In this document: piece by piece, positions 24,810-33,694 of the stretch
Position numbering within the stretch: the first letter of the stretch is position 1
Layout: the number at the start of each line of letters is the position of its first letter
Assembly: GCA_021775805.1 (NCBI GenBank)
Contig: JAJFHD010000104.1
Location: forward strand, 39,049-103,048
Direction: 5' to 3'
DNA: 64,000 nucleotides
From: Alphaproteobacteria bacterium
Lineage (GTDB): Bacteria; Pseudomonadota; Alphaproteobacteria; Rhizobiales; JAJFHC01
Notes under the pieces: model-generated
Told to the model about the DNA's origin: nothing
Database searches by the model: none
Seen by the model: the letters and a program-made list of their open reading frames with translations, nothing else
Translations under genes and position numbers: made by a program

Positions 24810-25979
24810 ATGACAGATCAGACAATTAATGCTTACCGGCGCGAAAACGGCCGGATCGGCGTCCGCAATCACGTGGTCATCCTGCCGGTCGACGACATTT
24901 CAAACGCGGCCTGCGAGGCTGTCGCCAACAACATCAAGGGCACGATGGCCCTGCCGCACGCCTACGGCCGGCTGCAGTTCGGAGAAGACCTCGATCTGCA
25001 CTTCCGCACCATGATCGGCACCGGCGCCAATCCGAACGTCGCGGCTGTTGTCGTGATCGGCATCGAACCGGGCTGGACCGACATCATCGTCGAAGGCATT
25101 GCCAAGACAGGCAAGCCGGTAGCCGGTTTCTCGATCGAGCAGCACGGCGACATCAACACGATTGCAAGCGCTTCGCGCAAGGCCAAGGAATTTGTTCACT
25201 GGGCGAGCGAACTGCAGCGCGAAACATGCGACGTGTCGGAACTCTGGGTTTCGACGAAATGCGGAGAATCCGATACCACGACCGGTCTGGGTTCGTGCCC
25301 GACAGTCGGCAACATGTACGACAAGTTGCTGCCCACCGGCATCTACGGCTGTTTTGGTGAAACGTCCGAGATAACCGGCGCCGAACATCTGTGCAAGGCC
25401 CGGGCGGCAAACCCGGAAGCCGGCGAGAAGTTCATGAAAACCTGGCAGGCCTACATGGACGACGTCATCGAACCCTTCAAGGTCGACGACCTGTCCGACA
25501 GTCAGCCGACCAAGGGCAACATCGAAGGCGGTCTGTCCACGATCGAAGAAAAGGCCATGGGCAATCTGGAGAAGATTGGCCGGACGTCGACCTACATCGA
25601 TTGCCTTGAACCGGCGGAAGCGCCGGCAAAGGGGGCGGGTCTCTATTTCATGGACACCTCGTCGGCGGCAGCCGAATGCGTCACACTGATGGCCGCCGCC
25701 GGGTATGTGGTTCACACGTTCCCGACCGGTCAGGGCAACATCATCGGCAATCCGATCGTCCCGGTGATCAAGATCACGGCCAATCCACGGACGGTGCGGA
25801 CCATGTCGGAACATGTGGACGTGGATGTTTCCGGCATCCTGCGCCGGGACATGACGATCGATCAGGCAGGCGACGCCCTGATCGACATGATCGTCCGCAC
25901 GTCCAACGGCCGGTTCACCGCCGCCGAAGCGCTCGGCCATCGTGAATTTGTGATGACCAAACTTTACCGCAGCGCCTGA
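24810..25979 (+). CDS. suyB: (2R)-sulfolactate sulfo-lyase, large subunit (SuyB)
   Basis: A 389-residue UxaA-family large subunit. It starts with [28 protein letters not shown] and includes [31 protein letters not shown] and [13 protein letters not shown], as in altronate dehydratase and SuyB. Conserved cysteines fit the metal-centre role proposed for the family. It completes the desulfonation of (R)-sulfolactate to pyruvate and sulfite. ATG 24810 follows AAGGAG. I see no sulfite exporter or sulfite oxidase gene nearby, so the released sulfite must be handled by genes elsewhere. Confidence 0.85.
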   Translation: MTDQTINAYRRENGRIGVRNHVVILPVDDISNAACEAVANNIKGTMALPHAYGRLQFGEDLDLHFRTMIGTGANPNVAAVVVIGIEPGWTDIIVEGIAKTGKPVAGFSIEQHGDINTIASASRKAKEFVHWASELQRETCDVSELWVSTKCGESDTTTGLGSCPTVGNMYDKLLPTGIYGCFGETSEITGAEHLCKARAANPEAGEKFMKTWQAYMDDVIEPFKVDDLSDSQPTKGNIEGGLSTIEEKAMGNLEKIGRTSTYIDCLEPAEAPAKGAGLYFMDTSSAAAECVTLMAAAGYVVHTFPTGQGNIIGNPIVPVIKITANPRTVRTMSEHVDVDVSGILRRDMTIDQAGDALIDMIVRTSNGRFTAAEALGHREFVMTKLYRSA

Positions 25980-25995
25980 CCGGCGCCTCAAGACA

Positions 25996-26030
25996 CCGGA
26001 TACGGACCCGAACACAGGGGCCGTATCCGG
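25996..26030 (+). other. Strong stem-loop between suyB and slcC
   Basis: CCGGATACGG (25996-26005) and CCGTATCCGG (26021-26030) are perfectly complementary, extended inward by CCC/GGG after one mismatch. There is no U-run. It is a likely processing or attenuation element that separates lyase from dehydrogenase expression. Confidence 0.55.
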
Positions 26031-26050
26031 CCAATCCGGAAATCACCAAA

Positions 26051-26986
26051 ATGTCCGAGATCGTTATTTCGGAGTTCATGGATGGGGCCGCAGTTGACAG
26101 CCTCCGGGCCGGTTTTGCAGTCCATCAGGATGTCGACCTGTGGAAGAACCCCGCGGCCCTCAAAAGGAATCTCGGGAATGCCCGCGCCCTGATCGTGCGC
26201 AACCGGACCCAGGTCAGCCGCGACGTCATCGATGCCGCCCCTTTGCTCCGAGCCGTCGGGCGACTGGGTGTGGGCCTCGACAACATCGATCTGGAAGCCT
26301 GCGGCGAACGTGGAATTGCGGTACTGCCGGCAACCGGCGCAAATGCAGAGTCGGTCGCGGAATATGTCCTGGCGACGGCTCTAATCTTGAGGCGGAATGG
26401 CGCTTATTTCGCTAACGAAATGATGATCTCCGGTCAATGGCCGCGCGAAAAACTGATGGGCCGCGAGCTGGCGGGCGACACTCTTGGTCTGCTGGGGTAC
26501 GGTTCGATCGGACAGGTGGTTGCGGCCAGGGCGGCCGCGCTGGGCATGACGGTGGCGGCTTTTGATCCAATCCTGCCGGCCGGCCACGATGCCTGGCAAT
26601 ACGCGGCAAAGGCCTCATTCGACGCGATCATCGGCGAGTCCGACGTGATCAGCCTTCATCTTCCCCTGAACAGCGAGACCCGCGGGTTGCTGGGGGCGGC
26701 GACAATTGCCCGGATGAAACCTGTTGCTGTGCTGATCAACTCCGCGCGGGGCGGCATCGTCGACGAGACGGCCTTGTGCGCGGCGCTCACCAGCCAGGCG
26801 ATTGCCGGGGCAGCCCTTGACGTTTTCGAGTGCGAACCCCTTGATGCCGAGGCCGGGTCCAAGTTCCTGAATGTCCCAAACCTGATCCTGACGCCGCACA
26901 TCGCAGGGGTGACGCACGACGCCAACCGGCGGGTCAGCGACATGACCGCGCGGAATGTTATCAGACTTCTCAGGGGGGAATCATGA
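26051..26986 (+). CDS. slcC: (S)-sulfolactate dehydrogenase (SlcC), D-2-hydroxyacid dehydrogenase family
   Basis: A 311-residue NAD-dependent dehydrogenase of the phosphoglycerate-dehydrogenase type. It shows GRLGVGLDNIDLEAC, the Rossmann GLLGYGSIGQ, NSARGGIVDE (substrate arginine region) and LTPHIAG with the catalytic histidine. In known sulfolactate degraders SlcC oxidises (S)-sulfolactate to sulfopyruvate, which ComC reduces to the (R) isomer for SuyAB. On sequence alone this could be another 2-hydroxyacid dehydrogenase; the gene order suyAB-slcC-comC supports the call. Its stop overlaps the comC start (ATGA). Confidence 0.8.
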   Translation: MSEIVISEFMDGAAVDSLRAGFAVHQDVDLWKNPAALKRNLGNARALIVRNRTQVSRDVIDAAPLLRAVGRLGVGLDNIDLEACGERGIAVLPATGANAESVAEYVLATALILRRNGAYFANEMMISGQWPREKLMGRELAGDTLGLLGYGSIGQVVAARAAALGMTVAAFDPILPAGHDAWQYAAKASFDAIIGESDVISLHLPLNSETRGLLGAATIARMKPVAVLINSARGGIVDETALCAALTSQAIAGAALDVFECEPLDAEAGSKFLNVPNLILTPHIAGVTHDANRRVSDMTARNVIRLLRGES

Positions 26987-27999
26987 CGCCAACCCATACG
27001 GTTACGCCCGGCGAACTTGAGGCACTCATCGCAGCGGCGCTGTGTGCCAGCCAGACCGCGCCGGAGGTCGCCGGCTCGGTGGCCAGGGCCCTGACGGCCG
27101 CCGAAGTGGACGGTCACAAGGGGCATGGGCTCTCACGGGTCCCAAGTTATGCGGCCCAGTCTCTCAGCGGCAAGGTGGACGGCAACGTGATGCCGGCAGT
27201 CGATCTCCCGAGGCCGGGTGTCATGTGCATCGATGCCGGTCATGGTTTCGCCTATCCGTCGTTCGACCGGATCGTCGAGGATCTGCCCGGTCTGTGCGGC
27301 AAGAACGGCATCGCCGCCGCCAGTGTCTTCAGGTCCCATCATTTTGGCGTTGCCGGCTGGCACATGGAGCGTCTGGCGGAACGCGGCATCGTTGCGATTG
27401 CCCTGGGCAATACGCCGAAAGCAATCGCGCCCTGGGGCGGCCGGGATGCGGTGTTTGGCACGAACCCGATTGCCTTTGCCGCCCCCCAGCGCGACCGTGA
27501 ACCGATTGTCATCGACCTGGCGACATCCCAGGTTGCCCGTGGACTGATTCTGAAGGCCGCCCAGGCGGGCGAACCGATTCCGGAAGGCTGGGCCCTCGAT
27601 GCCGACGGCAATCCAGTAACCGATGCAAAGGCCGCGCTTGGCGGGACGATGCAGCCTCTGGGCGGCGCCAAGGGCGCGGCGCTGGCAATGATGGTGGAAA
27701 TTCTGGCGGCCACCCTGACCGGGGCAAATTACGGCTTTGAGGCAACCTCGTTTTTCGACGGCGAGGGCGCCCCTCCGGGCGTCGGCCAGATGGTCATCGG
27801 CATCGATCCTGACGCCACCGGGGGACGTGAACGCTTCCTCGACAGGCTGACTGTCCTGGCGGGTGCCATCGAGCAGCAGGATGGTGCCCGGCTTCCCGGC
27901 ACAAGGCGCCTCGAAAATCGCCACAAGGCACACGAGAATGGACTTGTTGTTGACATGAATGCTTGGGAACGTGCCCGCGAGGTCGCCGGCCTCGCCTGA
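26983..27999 (+). CDS. comC: (R)-sulfolactate dehydrogenase (ComC), LDH2/malate dehydrogenase family
   Basis: A 338-residue member of the type-2 malate/lactate dehydrogenase family (not a Rossmann fold). It includes GHGLSRVPSYA, the active-site region SVFRSHHFGVAGWHMERL, WGGRDAVFGTNPIAFA and LGGAKGAALAMMVEIL. ComC reversibly interconverts (R)-sulfolactate and sulfopyruvate with NAD(P)H. With SlcC it forms the two-step racemase described for Chromohalobacter. ATG 26983 follows AGGGGGG and overlaps the slcC stop by 4 nt, so translation is coupled. Confidence 0.82.
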   Translation: MTPTHTVTPGELEALIAAALCASQTAPEVAGSVARALTAAEVDGHKGHGLSRVPSYAAQSLSGKVDGNVMPAVDLPRPGVMCIDAGHGFAYPSFDRIVEDLPGLCGKNGIAAASVFRSHHFGVAGWHMERLAERGIVAIALGNTPKAIAPWGGRDAVFGTNPIAFAAPQRDREPIVIDLATSQVARGLILKAAQAGEPIPEGWALDADGNPVTDAKAALGGTMQPLGGAKGAALAMMVEILAATLTGANYGFEATSFFDGEGAPPGVGQMVIGIDPDATGGRERFLDRLTVLAGAIEQQDGARLPGTRRLENRHKAHENGLVVDMNAWERAREVAGLA

Positions 28000-28090
28000 C
28001 GGTGGCAGATTTCCGGGCAACATTACGGTTGCCTGCGGGACAGAAATCAGCGAGGAAAGCGGCCAAACCTTTCAATGGAGGGAAGCGGTC

Positions 28091-29758
28091 ATGTTGCGAG
28101 TCCTGCTGTTTGCTGCAACAATTTTCGCGATAAGCATAATTCCGGGTTTCGAACGATCCGCCCATGCACAGACGGATACGGAAAATGCTGCGGAAGATGC
28201 CGCAAGGGCCGCCGTAGACGCTCTGCGTTCGCTAATCCGGTCCCAGGCGGAAAAACGGACGCGAGTGGATGAGCTCAAAAAGTCGATAAAAGGCGCCACC
28301 GAAGAAGAAAAGAAGACCCTGGAGGCAAACCTGAAACAACTGCGCGGCGAACTGGAACAGTTGCAGGTCCAGTTCGATGCGCTTGCGACCGGAGGCGCGT
28401 CGTCCAAGTTCAATCTGAGCGATCAGACCAAGATCAATCTCCAGAAGGAGCTTGAACAACTGATCCAACCGCTCGTTGTCATGTTGAAAATGGCCACCGA
28501 GGAGTCGCGCCAGATCGAATTGCTGCGCCATAGCCGGTTTATTGCCGAGACACAGCTTGAAACCGCCGAAGAAGCGGTCGCCAGCCTCGAGGCGCTGGCC
28601 AAGGGTACCGGGGAAACGGAACTTGACGAGCGGCTCAAGGCGCTGCTGGTGCGCTGGCGCGCCCGCCAAGGCGACGCCGGCGACTACATCACGTCGATCG
28701 ACCGGCAACTGGAGACCCGCCTCAACGGGCGGGAAACCGCCGTTGGCCGCGCCGGTCAGGCATTCACCGGTTTCATCCGCGATCGCGGCTTCAACTTTCT
28801 GTTCGGCACCGGTGTTTTTGCCCTGGTGTTCGTTGTCATGCAGTTTGCCAGGCGGCTGGTGGGCAAACACATTCCTCACCGTATTTCCGGTGGCCGGTCT
28901 TTCCGGGGCCGGCTGTTCGGGCTGTTCTATCAGGTCAGCACCATCATCATTGCGGTCGGTTCGATGCTCTACGTGTTCAACGTGCGCAACGACTGGCTGC
29001 TCATGACGCTGTCGATCATTTTTCTGCTCGCGGCCGGCTGGGTCATGATCAAGATGCTGCCCAACCTGATCGAGCAGATGGCGCTGCTGCTCAACCTGGG
29101 CGCCGTGCAGGAATCCGAGCGTGTCGTGTTCAACGGCGTGCCCTGGCTGGTCACCGACCTCAGCTATTACACGACACTCGAGAATCCGCTGCTCAGCGCC
29201 GGCACCGTGACCCTGCCGGTGCGTGAACTGATCGGCCTGCATTCGCGCCCGCTTGCCCTGGATGAAGACTGGTTCCCCAGCAAGGAAGGCGAATGGGTGA
29301 AGCTGTCGGACGACCATGTGGGCGAGGTCGTCTTTCAAAGTCCCGAAATGGTCCAGATCAGACTGTTCGGCGGCGCGGTCATCACCTACACGACGGAAAG
29401 TTTCCTGACCCTCAATCCGATCAACCTGTCGCGTGACTTCCGGGTCGAGGTCGAGTTCGGCATCGATTACAGCCACCAGGCGATTGCCACCACCGACGTG
29501 CCCAGGATCATGATGGAAACCGCCCACCAGGGCCTGCTGTCGCTGGTTCCGGAAGGCGATCTGGTCGCTGTCAATGTCGATTTCCTGAGAACCGGCGCCT
29601 CCTCGCTCGACTACGAACTCGAGGCCGACATAAAGGGAGCCTCGGCGCACCTGTGCGAGGACATCGAACGGCGTCTGGCGGCCCTGGTGGTGGAAGTCTG
29701 CAACCAGAACGACTGGATCATCCCGTTTCCACAGCTCACCGTACACAAGGCGGCATGA
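28091..29758 (+). CDS. MscS-like membrane protein with periplasmic coiled coil
   Basis: A 555-residue protein. It has a signal peptide (MLRVLLFAATIFAISIIPGFERSAHAQ), a long charged coiled-coil segment (about 30-190), then three hydrophobic helices (near 245-262, 290-307 and 312-332). After these comes a beta-rich soluble domain with EWVKLSDDHVGEVVFQSPEMVQIRLFGGAVITYTTESFL, recalling the MscS beta domain. The layout suggests a large mechanosensitive-channel relative, but the canonical pore helix is not obvious, so the class is inferred. ATG 28091 follows GGAGGGAAG; an upstream in-frame start at 27959 lies within comC. It begins 92 nt after comC and could be read from the same transcript. Confidence 0.7.
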   Translation: MLRVLLFAATIFAISIIPGFERSAHAQTDTENAAEDAARAAVDALRSLIRSQAEKRTRVDELKKSIKGATEEEKKTLEANLKQLRGELEQLQVQFDALATGGASSKFNLSDQTKINLQKELEQLIQPLVVMLKMATEESRQIELLRHSRFIAETQLETAEEAVASLEALAKGTGETELDERLKALLVRWRARQGDAGDYITSIDRQLETRLNGRETAVGRAGQAFTGFIRDRGFNFLFGTGVFALVFVVMQFARRLVGKHIPHRISGGRSFRGRLFGLFYQVSTIIIAVGSMLYVFNVRNDWLLMTLSIIFLLAAGWVMIKMLPNLIEQMALLLNLGAVQESERVVFNGVPWLVTDLSYYTTLENPLLSAGTVTLPVRELIGLHSRPLALDEDWFPSKEGEWVKLSDDHVGEVVFQSPEMVQIRLFGGAVITYTTESFLTLNPINLSRDFRVEVEFGIDYSHQAIATTDVPRIMMETAHQGLLSLVPEGDLVAVNVDFLRTGASSLDYELEADIKGASAHLCEDIERRLAALVVEVCNQNDWIIPFPQLTVHKAA

Positions 29759-29781
29759 TTCTTTCTATTTCGTTGCAACGT

Positions 29782-29795
29782 TTGATCTGCATCAA
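29782..29795. promoter_or_regulatory. Perfect FNR box with no intact gene next to it
   Basis: TTGAT-CTGC-ATCAA, an exact match to the FNR consensus. An activated promoter reading right would start near 29830. The only thing downstream there is degenerate sequence and an autotransporter remnant. Reading left, it would start inside the end of the MscS-like gene. Confidence 0.6.
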
Positions 29796-30013
29796 AGAAA
29801 GTGGACAGCGCAGGCCCTACCAAAGAAACAGGTGTTGCCGTTTCATGTATTCCTTGCGTGCTGGTTCCCGCCTTGCGCAAGGGTAGAGACAGTAGCGCAA
29901 CACCCAAACATCCTGCCTCGCAGGATTCGTTTCGAGGGCGGTCGCTCCCAATGCTGCCACCCGCAAGACAGCCCTCCCCAAGGGGGAGCGTCCGCACCTC
30001 GGGATCGTTTCCA

Positions 30014-30205
30014 GACGACGGCTACACGGTCGGGCCCTATGGCGGGGTCAAATCTTCCGAACACCTGCAACTGGACGGCCTGATCGCCTACACCTATTCC
30101 GACTACGACAACCGGTGGGGCAGCACCAAAGGCGACATCTCAGGCCTGGGCGGCGGCGAGTACACCGGCTACGGCGGCTCCGCGCGGACCGACGTGCCGT
30201 TCTGA
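30014..30205 (+). pseudogene. Remnant of an autotransporter-type outer-membrane beta-barrel
   Basis: The frame reads DDGYTVGPYGGVKSSEHLQLDGLIAYTYSDYDNRWG and then becomes glycine-rich (GLGGGEYTGYGG) before a stop. Alternating aromatic and polar residues of the type GYTVGPYGGVK and LDGLIAYTYSDYDN recall strands of the autotransporter barrel. There is no ribosome site or signal sequence, and the upstream part of the open frame (29801-30013) has no recognisable protein character, so this is probably a fragment of a decayed gene. The rest of the 29759-30553 gap holds only the FNR box and the hairpin repeat. Confidence 0.4.
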
Positions 30206-30210
30206 TCGTT

Positions 30211-30256
30211 TCCCGTGCGCGACGCAGCACGTCGGTGCTGCTTCGCAGACACGGGA
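30211..30256. repeat. Palindromic intergenic repeat (46 bp), copy B
   Basis: Outer arms TCCCGTG (30211-30217) and CACGGGA (30250-30256), inner arms GCAGCAC (30224-30230) and GTGCTGC (30235-30241). It is the same length as copy A at 2902-2947 and agrees at 39 of 46 positions. Confidence 0.65.
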
Positions 30257-30290
30257 CCGTACCACCCGCAAGCGCCTGCGTTCGGTAAGG

Positions 30291-30319
30291 CCCCGGCTCA
30301 CGCTGACGCGCACCCGGGG
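30291..30319. repeat. GC-rich hairpin module, copy B
   Basis: CCCCGG (30291-30296) and CCGGGG (30314-30319), matching the module at 2848-2875. Here it follows the 46-bp palindrome; at copy A it precedes it, so the two modules move or invert relative to each other. Confidence 0.5.
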
Positions 30320-30553
30320 ACCGGGATTATTTGCAATATATCAAACGCTGCTCCGGCCGGGGCCTGCGCGCTCTTGACATTCTCCCCTCCCGCCCCTAGC
30401 TAAGGGGTGGTTTCGGACGCCAGCCGCTCGCTTGCTTTTTGCAAAGGTGAAGTCCGGGATATTCCATTCAGCCTGTTCTTGACGCATGCAGAATGTTGGT
30501 AACGCGGGCACCACTTCACATTAATATGCATGCTGAAAGGTGTAGGTATTTCA

Positions 30554-31015
30554 ATGATATCCGAACAAATCTCCAATGCGTTTCCGTCACAGACCGTGGC
30601 CCAGCTCAAGCAGCAGGCAAAACGCCTGCGTTCATCGCTTGAGGCTGACGGTGTCGTCGTCACCCATAGTCAATCCCTGGAACTGCTCGCCAGGCAGCTG
30701 GGGCATCGTGACTGGAATACCGCCCATGCGGCGGCCGGGAACACAAAGCCTGCGTGTCCCGTCGGCCTCGGTCAAACCGTCGAAGGCCGGTATCTGAGCC
30801 GAAACTTCAAAGGCGAGGTGATCGGCATCAAAGCCATCGCGCCGAGCCGGTTTCGGGTGACGTTCAACTTCGACGAACCGGTGGACGTGGTGACATTCGA
30901 CAGTTTTTCGGCGTTCAGAAAACGGGTCACGTGCACGATCGACGGCAGAGGAAAAACCACGGAGAAGACCTCTGACGGCCTTCCCCACATGGAGCTTCGC
31001 CTGCCGCCCCTGTAG
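30554..31015 (+). CDS. Conserved small protein, glyoxalase-superfamily-associated type
   Basis: A 153-residue cytoplasmic protein. The N-terminal helix region TVAQLKQQAKRLRSSLEADG, the segment SQSLELLARQLGHRDWNTAHAAAG and the C-terminal strand-rich part (GEVIGIKAIAPSRFRVTFNFDEPVDVVTFDSFSAFRKRVT) are familiar from proteins labelled glyoxalase-superfamily in alphaproteobacteria. I know of no demonstrated role. ATG 30554 has AGG about 7 nt upstream; ATG 30530 is an in-frame alternative. It stands alone between the gene-poor region and convergent hemN. Confidence 0.65.
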   Translation: MISEQISNAFPSQTVAQLKQQAKRLRSSLEADGVVVTHSQSLELLARQLGHRDWNTAHAAAGNTKPACPVGLGQTVEGRYLSRNFKGEVIGIKAIAPSRFRVTFNFDEPVDVVTFDSFSAFRKRVTCTIDGRGKTTEKTSDGLPHMELRLPPL

Positions 31016-31062
31016 TGGTTTTCAGGCCGGTCCCGAGGTCCGTGCATTCCATCGTTGTGATT

Positions 31063-32418
31063 TCAGACAGCGGTCGAATGGCGCGCGGGCCCGGCCTGGA
31101 AATACGCATCAAACCAGGAACACACGGTTCGAACAAAGGGCCGTCCGGCGGCCGTCAACGCCAACCTGTCGTCGGTCAGAGTGCACAGGCTTTCGATGTC
31201 CGAACCGGCGGTTTCACAGGCCTCGCCAATGACGGCGTTGGCGCGGTCGCCGAATTTTGCCGTCATCGCGTTGATGTCGACCTCGAAATCGCACATCAGC
31301 CGCTCGATGATATCGGCCCGGATGCTGTCGTCCGCGGTAAAACGGACACCCTTCGCCGTGGCAAAGCCGGTGGCGGCGACATCGCGTTCGTACGAGGCGA
31401 TGGCCGTTTCATTCTGCACATAGCCCTGTGGCAGTTTGCTGATGGCCGATGCCCCCAGGCCAATCAGGGTTTTGGCGCCGTCGGCGGTATAGCCCTGAAA
31501 GTTCCTCTTCAGCCGTCCTTGCGCGGCGGCAATGCTGAGGTCATCGCGGGGTTTGGCAAAATGATCGAATCCGATCCGGTTGAAACCGGCAGCCTCAAGG
31601 CGGTCTCCGGCGTCGCGGGCGTGTTTGAAACGCGCCTGCGGCCGCGCCAGGGCGGCCTCGTCGATCAAGCGCTGATGTTTCTTCATCCATGGCACGTGGG
31701 CGTAGCCAAACAGGGCGACCCGGTCGGGCGCCAGCTCGGCGACCTTGTCGATGGTGTTGCGAAGAGCGGAAAGTGTCTGATGCGGCAGGCCGTACATGAC
31801 ATCGATGTTGACGGATGCCACACCCCGCGCACGCAGGAGGTCGACGACATCACGTGTCTGTTCGAAAGTCTGGTGGCGATTGATTGCGGCTTGCACGGTT
31901 GCTTCGAAATCCTGGACACCGATGCTGGCCCGCGTCATTCCTGCGGTGGCCAGAGCATCGGCCTTCGTTTCGTCCAGATCCCGGGGATCGATCTCGATGG
32001 CAATTTCTGCATCAGCTGCAAATGTGAATCTCTGCTTGAGCCGGTCGGCCAGCCCAACGATTTCGTCCGGCGCGAGCATGGTTGGCGATCCACCACCCCA
32101 GTGACAATGGGTAACTTTCGACCCGGGAGATAGAGCGGTTGAAACGGCATCGATTTCACGGAAGAGGTAGTTCAGATACCGGCTGACCGGGGCATGGCGC
32201 TGCGTGATCTTCGTGTTGCAGCCGCAGAACCAGCACAGGGTGTCGCAATAGGGAATGTGGACATATAGGGATACATCGCCATCGTCTTTGAGGGTTCGCA
32301 GCCAATCGGCATAGACCGCCGGGCCGACGGTGCCATTGAACTGCGGCGCGGTCGGATAGCTGGTGTAGCGAGGCACAGGGGTTGCGAATTTTTCGATCAG
32401 CCGGTTTGTCATGCCCAT
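31063..32418 (-). CDS. hemN: Oxygen-independent coproporphyrinogen III oxidase
   Basis: A 451-residue radical-SAM enzyme that converts coproporphyrinogen III to protoporphyrinogen IX in anaerobic haem synthesis. The cluster motif C-x3-C-x2-C is in HIPYCDTLCWFCGC (about residues 58-65), followed by the extra cysteine typical of HemN; HWGGGSPTML is the glycine-rich SAM segment. Length matches HemN rather than the shorter HemW. Two in-frame starts exist, 32418 and 32412. An FNR-like site at 32447-32460 lies just upstream, matching known anaerobic control of hemN and the haem demand of the cbb3 oxidase encoded at 46.7-54.6 kb. Confidence 0.92.
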   Translation of the reverse strand: MGMTNRLIEKFATPVPRYTSYPTAPQFNGTVGPAVYADWLRTLKDDGDVSLYVHIPYCDTLCWFCGCNTKITQRHAPVSRYLNYLFREIDAVSTALSPGSKVTHCHWGGGSPTMLAPDEIVGLADRLKQRFTFAADAEIAIEIDPRDLDETKADALATAGMTRASIGVQDFEATVQAAINRHQTFEQTRDVVDLLRARGVASVNIDVMYGLPHQTLSALRNTIDKVAELAPDRVALFGYAHVPWMKKHQRLIDEAALARPQARFKHARDAGDRLEAAGFNRIGFDHFAKPRDDLSIAAAQGRLKRNFQGYTADGAKTLIGLGASAISKLPQGYVQNETAIASYERDVAATGFATAKGVRFTADDSIRADIIERLMCDFEVDINAMTAKFGDRANAVIGEACETAGSDIESLCTLTDDRLALTAAGRPFVRTVCSWFDAYFQAGPARHSTAV

Positions 32419-32446
32419 GAGTTACGCAATCTGTGGACGGCCGGCT

Positions 32447-32460
32447 TTGACCTGTATCAA
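32447..32460 (-). promoter_or_regulatory. FNR-like site upstream of hemN
   Basis: The minus strand reads TTGAT-ACAG-GTCAA, one mismatch from the FNR consensus. The centre lies about 41 nt upstream of the second hemN ATG (32412), so a standard class II site would put the transcript start almost on the start codon. That hints at a leaderless hemN mRNA or a non-standard spacing. Confidence 0.6.
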
Positions 32461-32553
32461 CCCCGCCGACAAACGACATTCTGATCGTACTGGCAAAGGG
32501 CGAACGGTTTGAACTACGCAATGCTGTGCTGCCTGATTCGACAGAGTTCGATC

Positions 32554-33474
32554 TCAATCTGCGGCAACGCGCTTTCCCGTCAGCCGCTCGATCACGCGTC
32601 CATCGATGAACAGAAGCCCGGCACCGATTATGAGTGCACCTGTGATTTCCTTCGCCTGGATTTGCTCATCCAGAAAGACATTTCCAAGGATCAGCGCCGT
32701 TACGGGAATGAGCAGGGTTACAAGCATCACATTGCTTGCGCCGGCGTGGACCAGAATCTTGAAGAAGATGATATAGGCGAGTGCTGTTCCAAACACGGCG
32801 AGCGCTACCAGCGACCAGACTGTGCCCAGACTCGGCATGGAAAGCGTCCAAGGCTGGTCTATCAGACAAACAACCGCCGCTATGATCACAGTCGAACACA
32901 TCAGCTGGCAAGTCGCCGACTTTACAGGGGGCACGCCCGCGAGGAACCGGCGTCCCCAAAGAGCTGCGAATCCGTAACTTAACGCGCTTGCCAGGCACAA
33001 TCCTATTCCAAGCGTCTGGCCAAATTCCAAAGGACCGTCAAACCCGCGCAATACGGCAACGCCCATGACGCCCAGAAGTACGCCGATGACCCGGTTTATC
33101 GTCAACTGTTCTTCCCGAAATGAGGCCATTACGATTACCGTGAACAACGGTGTCATGGCATTTATGATGGAGGAAAGGCCAACAGTGATTTGAGTTTGAC
33201 CAGCAAAAAGGAAACCGAACGGAAGCACATTGTTCAAAAGGCCCATGCCGAAAAACGGCATCCATTCAGACCACGACTTTGGCAGCGAATAGCCGAAATG
33301 CCAAAACAGCGGCAACAAAACGACTGCCGCCAGACAGACACGGACAAGCACGACGGTCAACGGTGGCAGCTCCTTGACAGCGACACCACTAAAGAAAAAT
33401 GCACCGCCCCACAGAACCGAAAGCAGGATCAGCAGCCCCCAATCCTGCCCGTCCATTGTTTTTGGCGCTTCCAT
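32554..33474 (-). CDS. EamA/DMT-family transporter
   Basis: A 306-residue membrane protein with ten predicted helices in two EamA repeats (first about 12-145, second about 158-290). Marks include LLSVLWGGAFFFSGVAVKELPPLTVVLVR and NNVLPFGFLFAGQTQITVGLSSIINAMTPLFTVI. Family members export amino acids, metabolites or drugs; the substrate is unknown. ATG 33474 follows AAGGAG 6-7 nt upstream, which decides against the much longer open reading upstream to 33909. It is divergent from a GcvA-type LysR gene that may control it. Confidence 0.86.
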   Translation of the reverse strand: MEAPKTMDGQDWGLLILLSVLWGGAFFFSGVAVKELPPLTVVLVRVCLAAVVLLPLFWHFGYSLPKSWSEWMPFFGMGLLNNVLPFGFLFAGQTQITVGLSSIINAMTPLFTVIVMASFREEQLTINRVIGVLLGVMGVAVLRGFDGPLEFGQTLGIGLCLASALSYGFAALWGRRFLAGVPPVKSATCQLMCSTVIIAAVVCLIDQPWTLSMPSLGTVWSLVALAVFGTALAYIIFFKILVHAGASNVMLVTLLIPVTALILGNVFLDEQIQAKEITGALIIGAGLLFIDGRVIERLTGKRVAAD

Positions 33475-33694
33475 CTGTGGCTCCTTTGCAAAGTGATGGA
33501 GTGCACAGTCGCAAGTCGGGGGCAAATGTGCCACCCGATTGTTGTTCTGGCGCGAACCAATGACGCACGAATGAAATGACGGTGGTGGATGAGCCTCCGG
33601 TTTTCCGCCCGGACAATGTCCAAACAGCAAACGACCTTGGTTTTTTGGAATGGCACACGACAGGAGAGTGGCGCCGGTCGCGTGCCATGAACAG

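Noticed and set aside
29801..30013. First part of a 134-residue plus-strand frame
   Set aside because: It lacks protein-like character and a ribosome site; only the later part (30014-30205) resembles a barrel remnant.
31015..32133. 372-residue open frame on the plus strand
   Set aside because: It is the complement of hemN; the radical-SAM motif on the other strand settles it.
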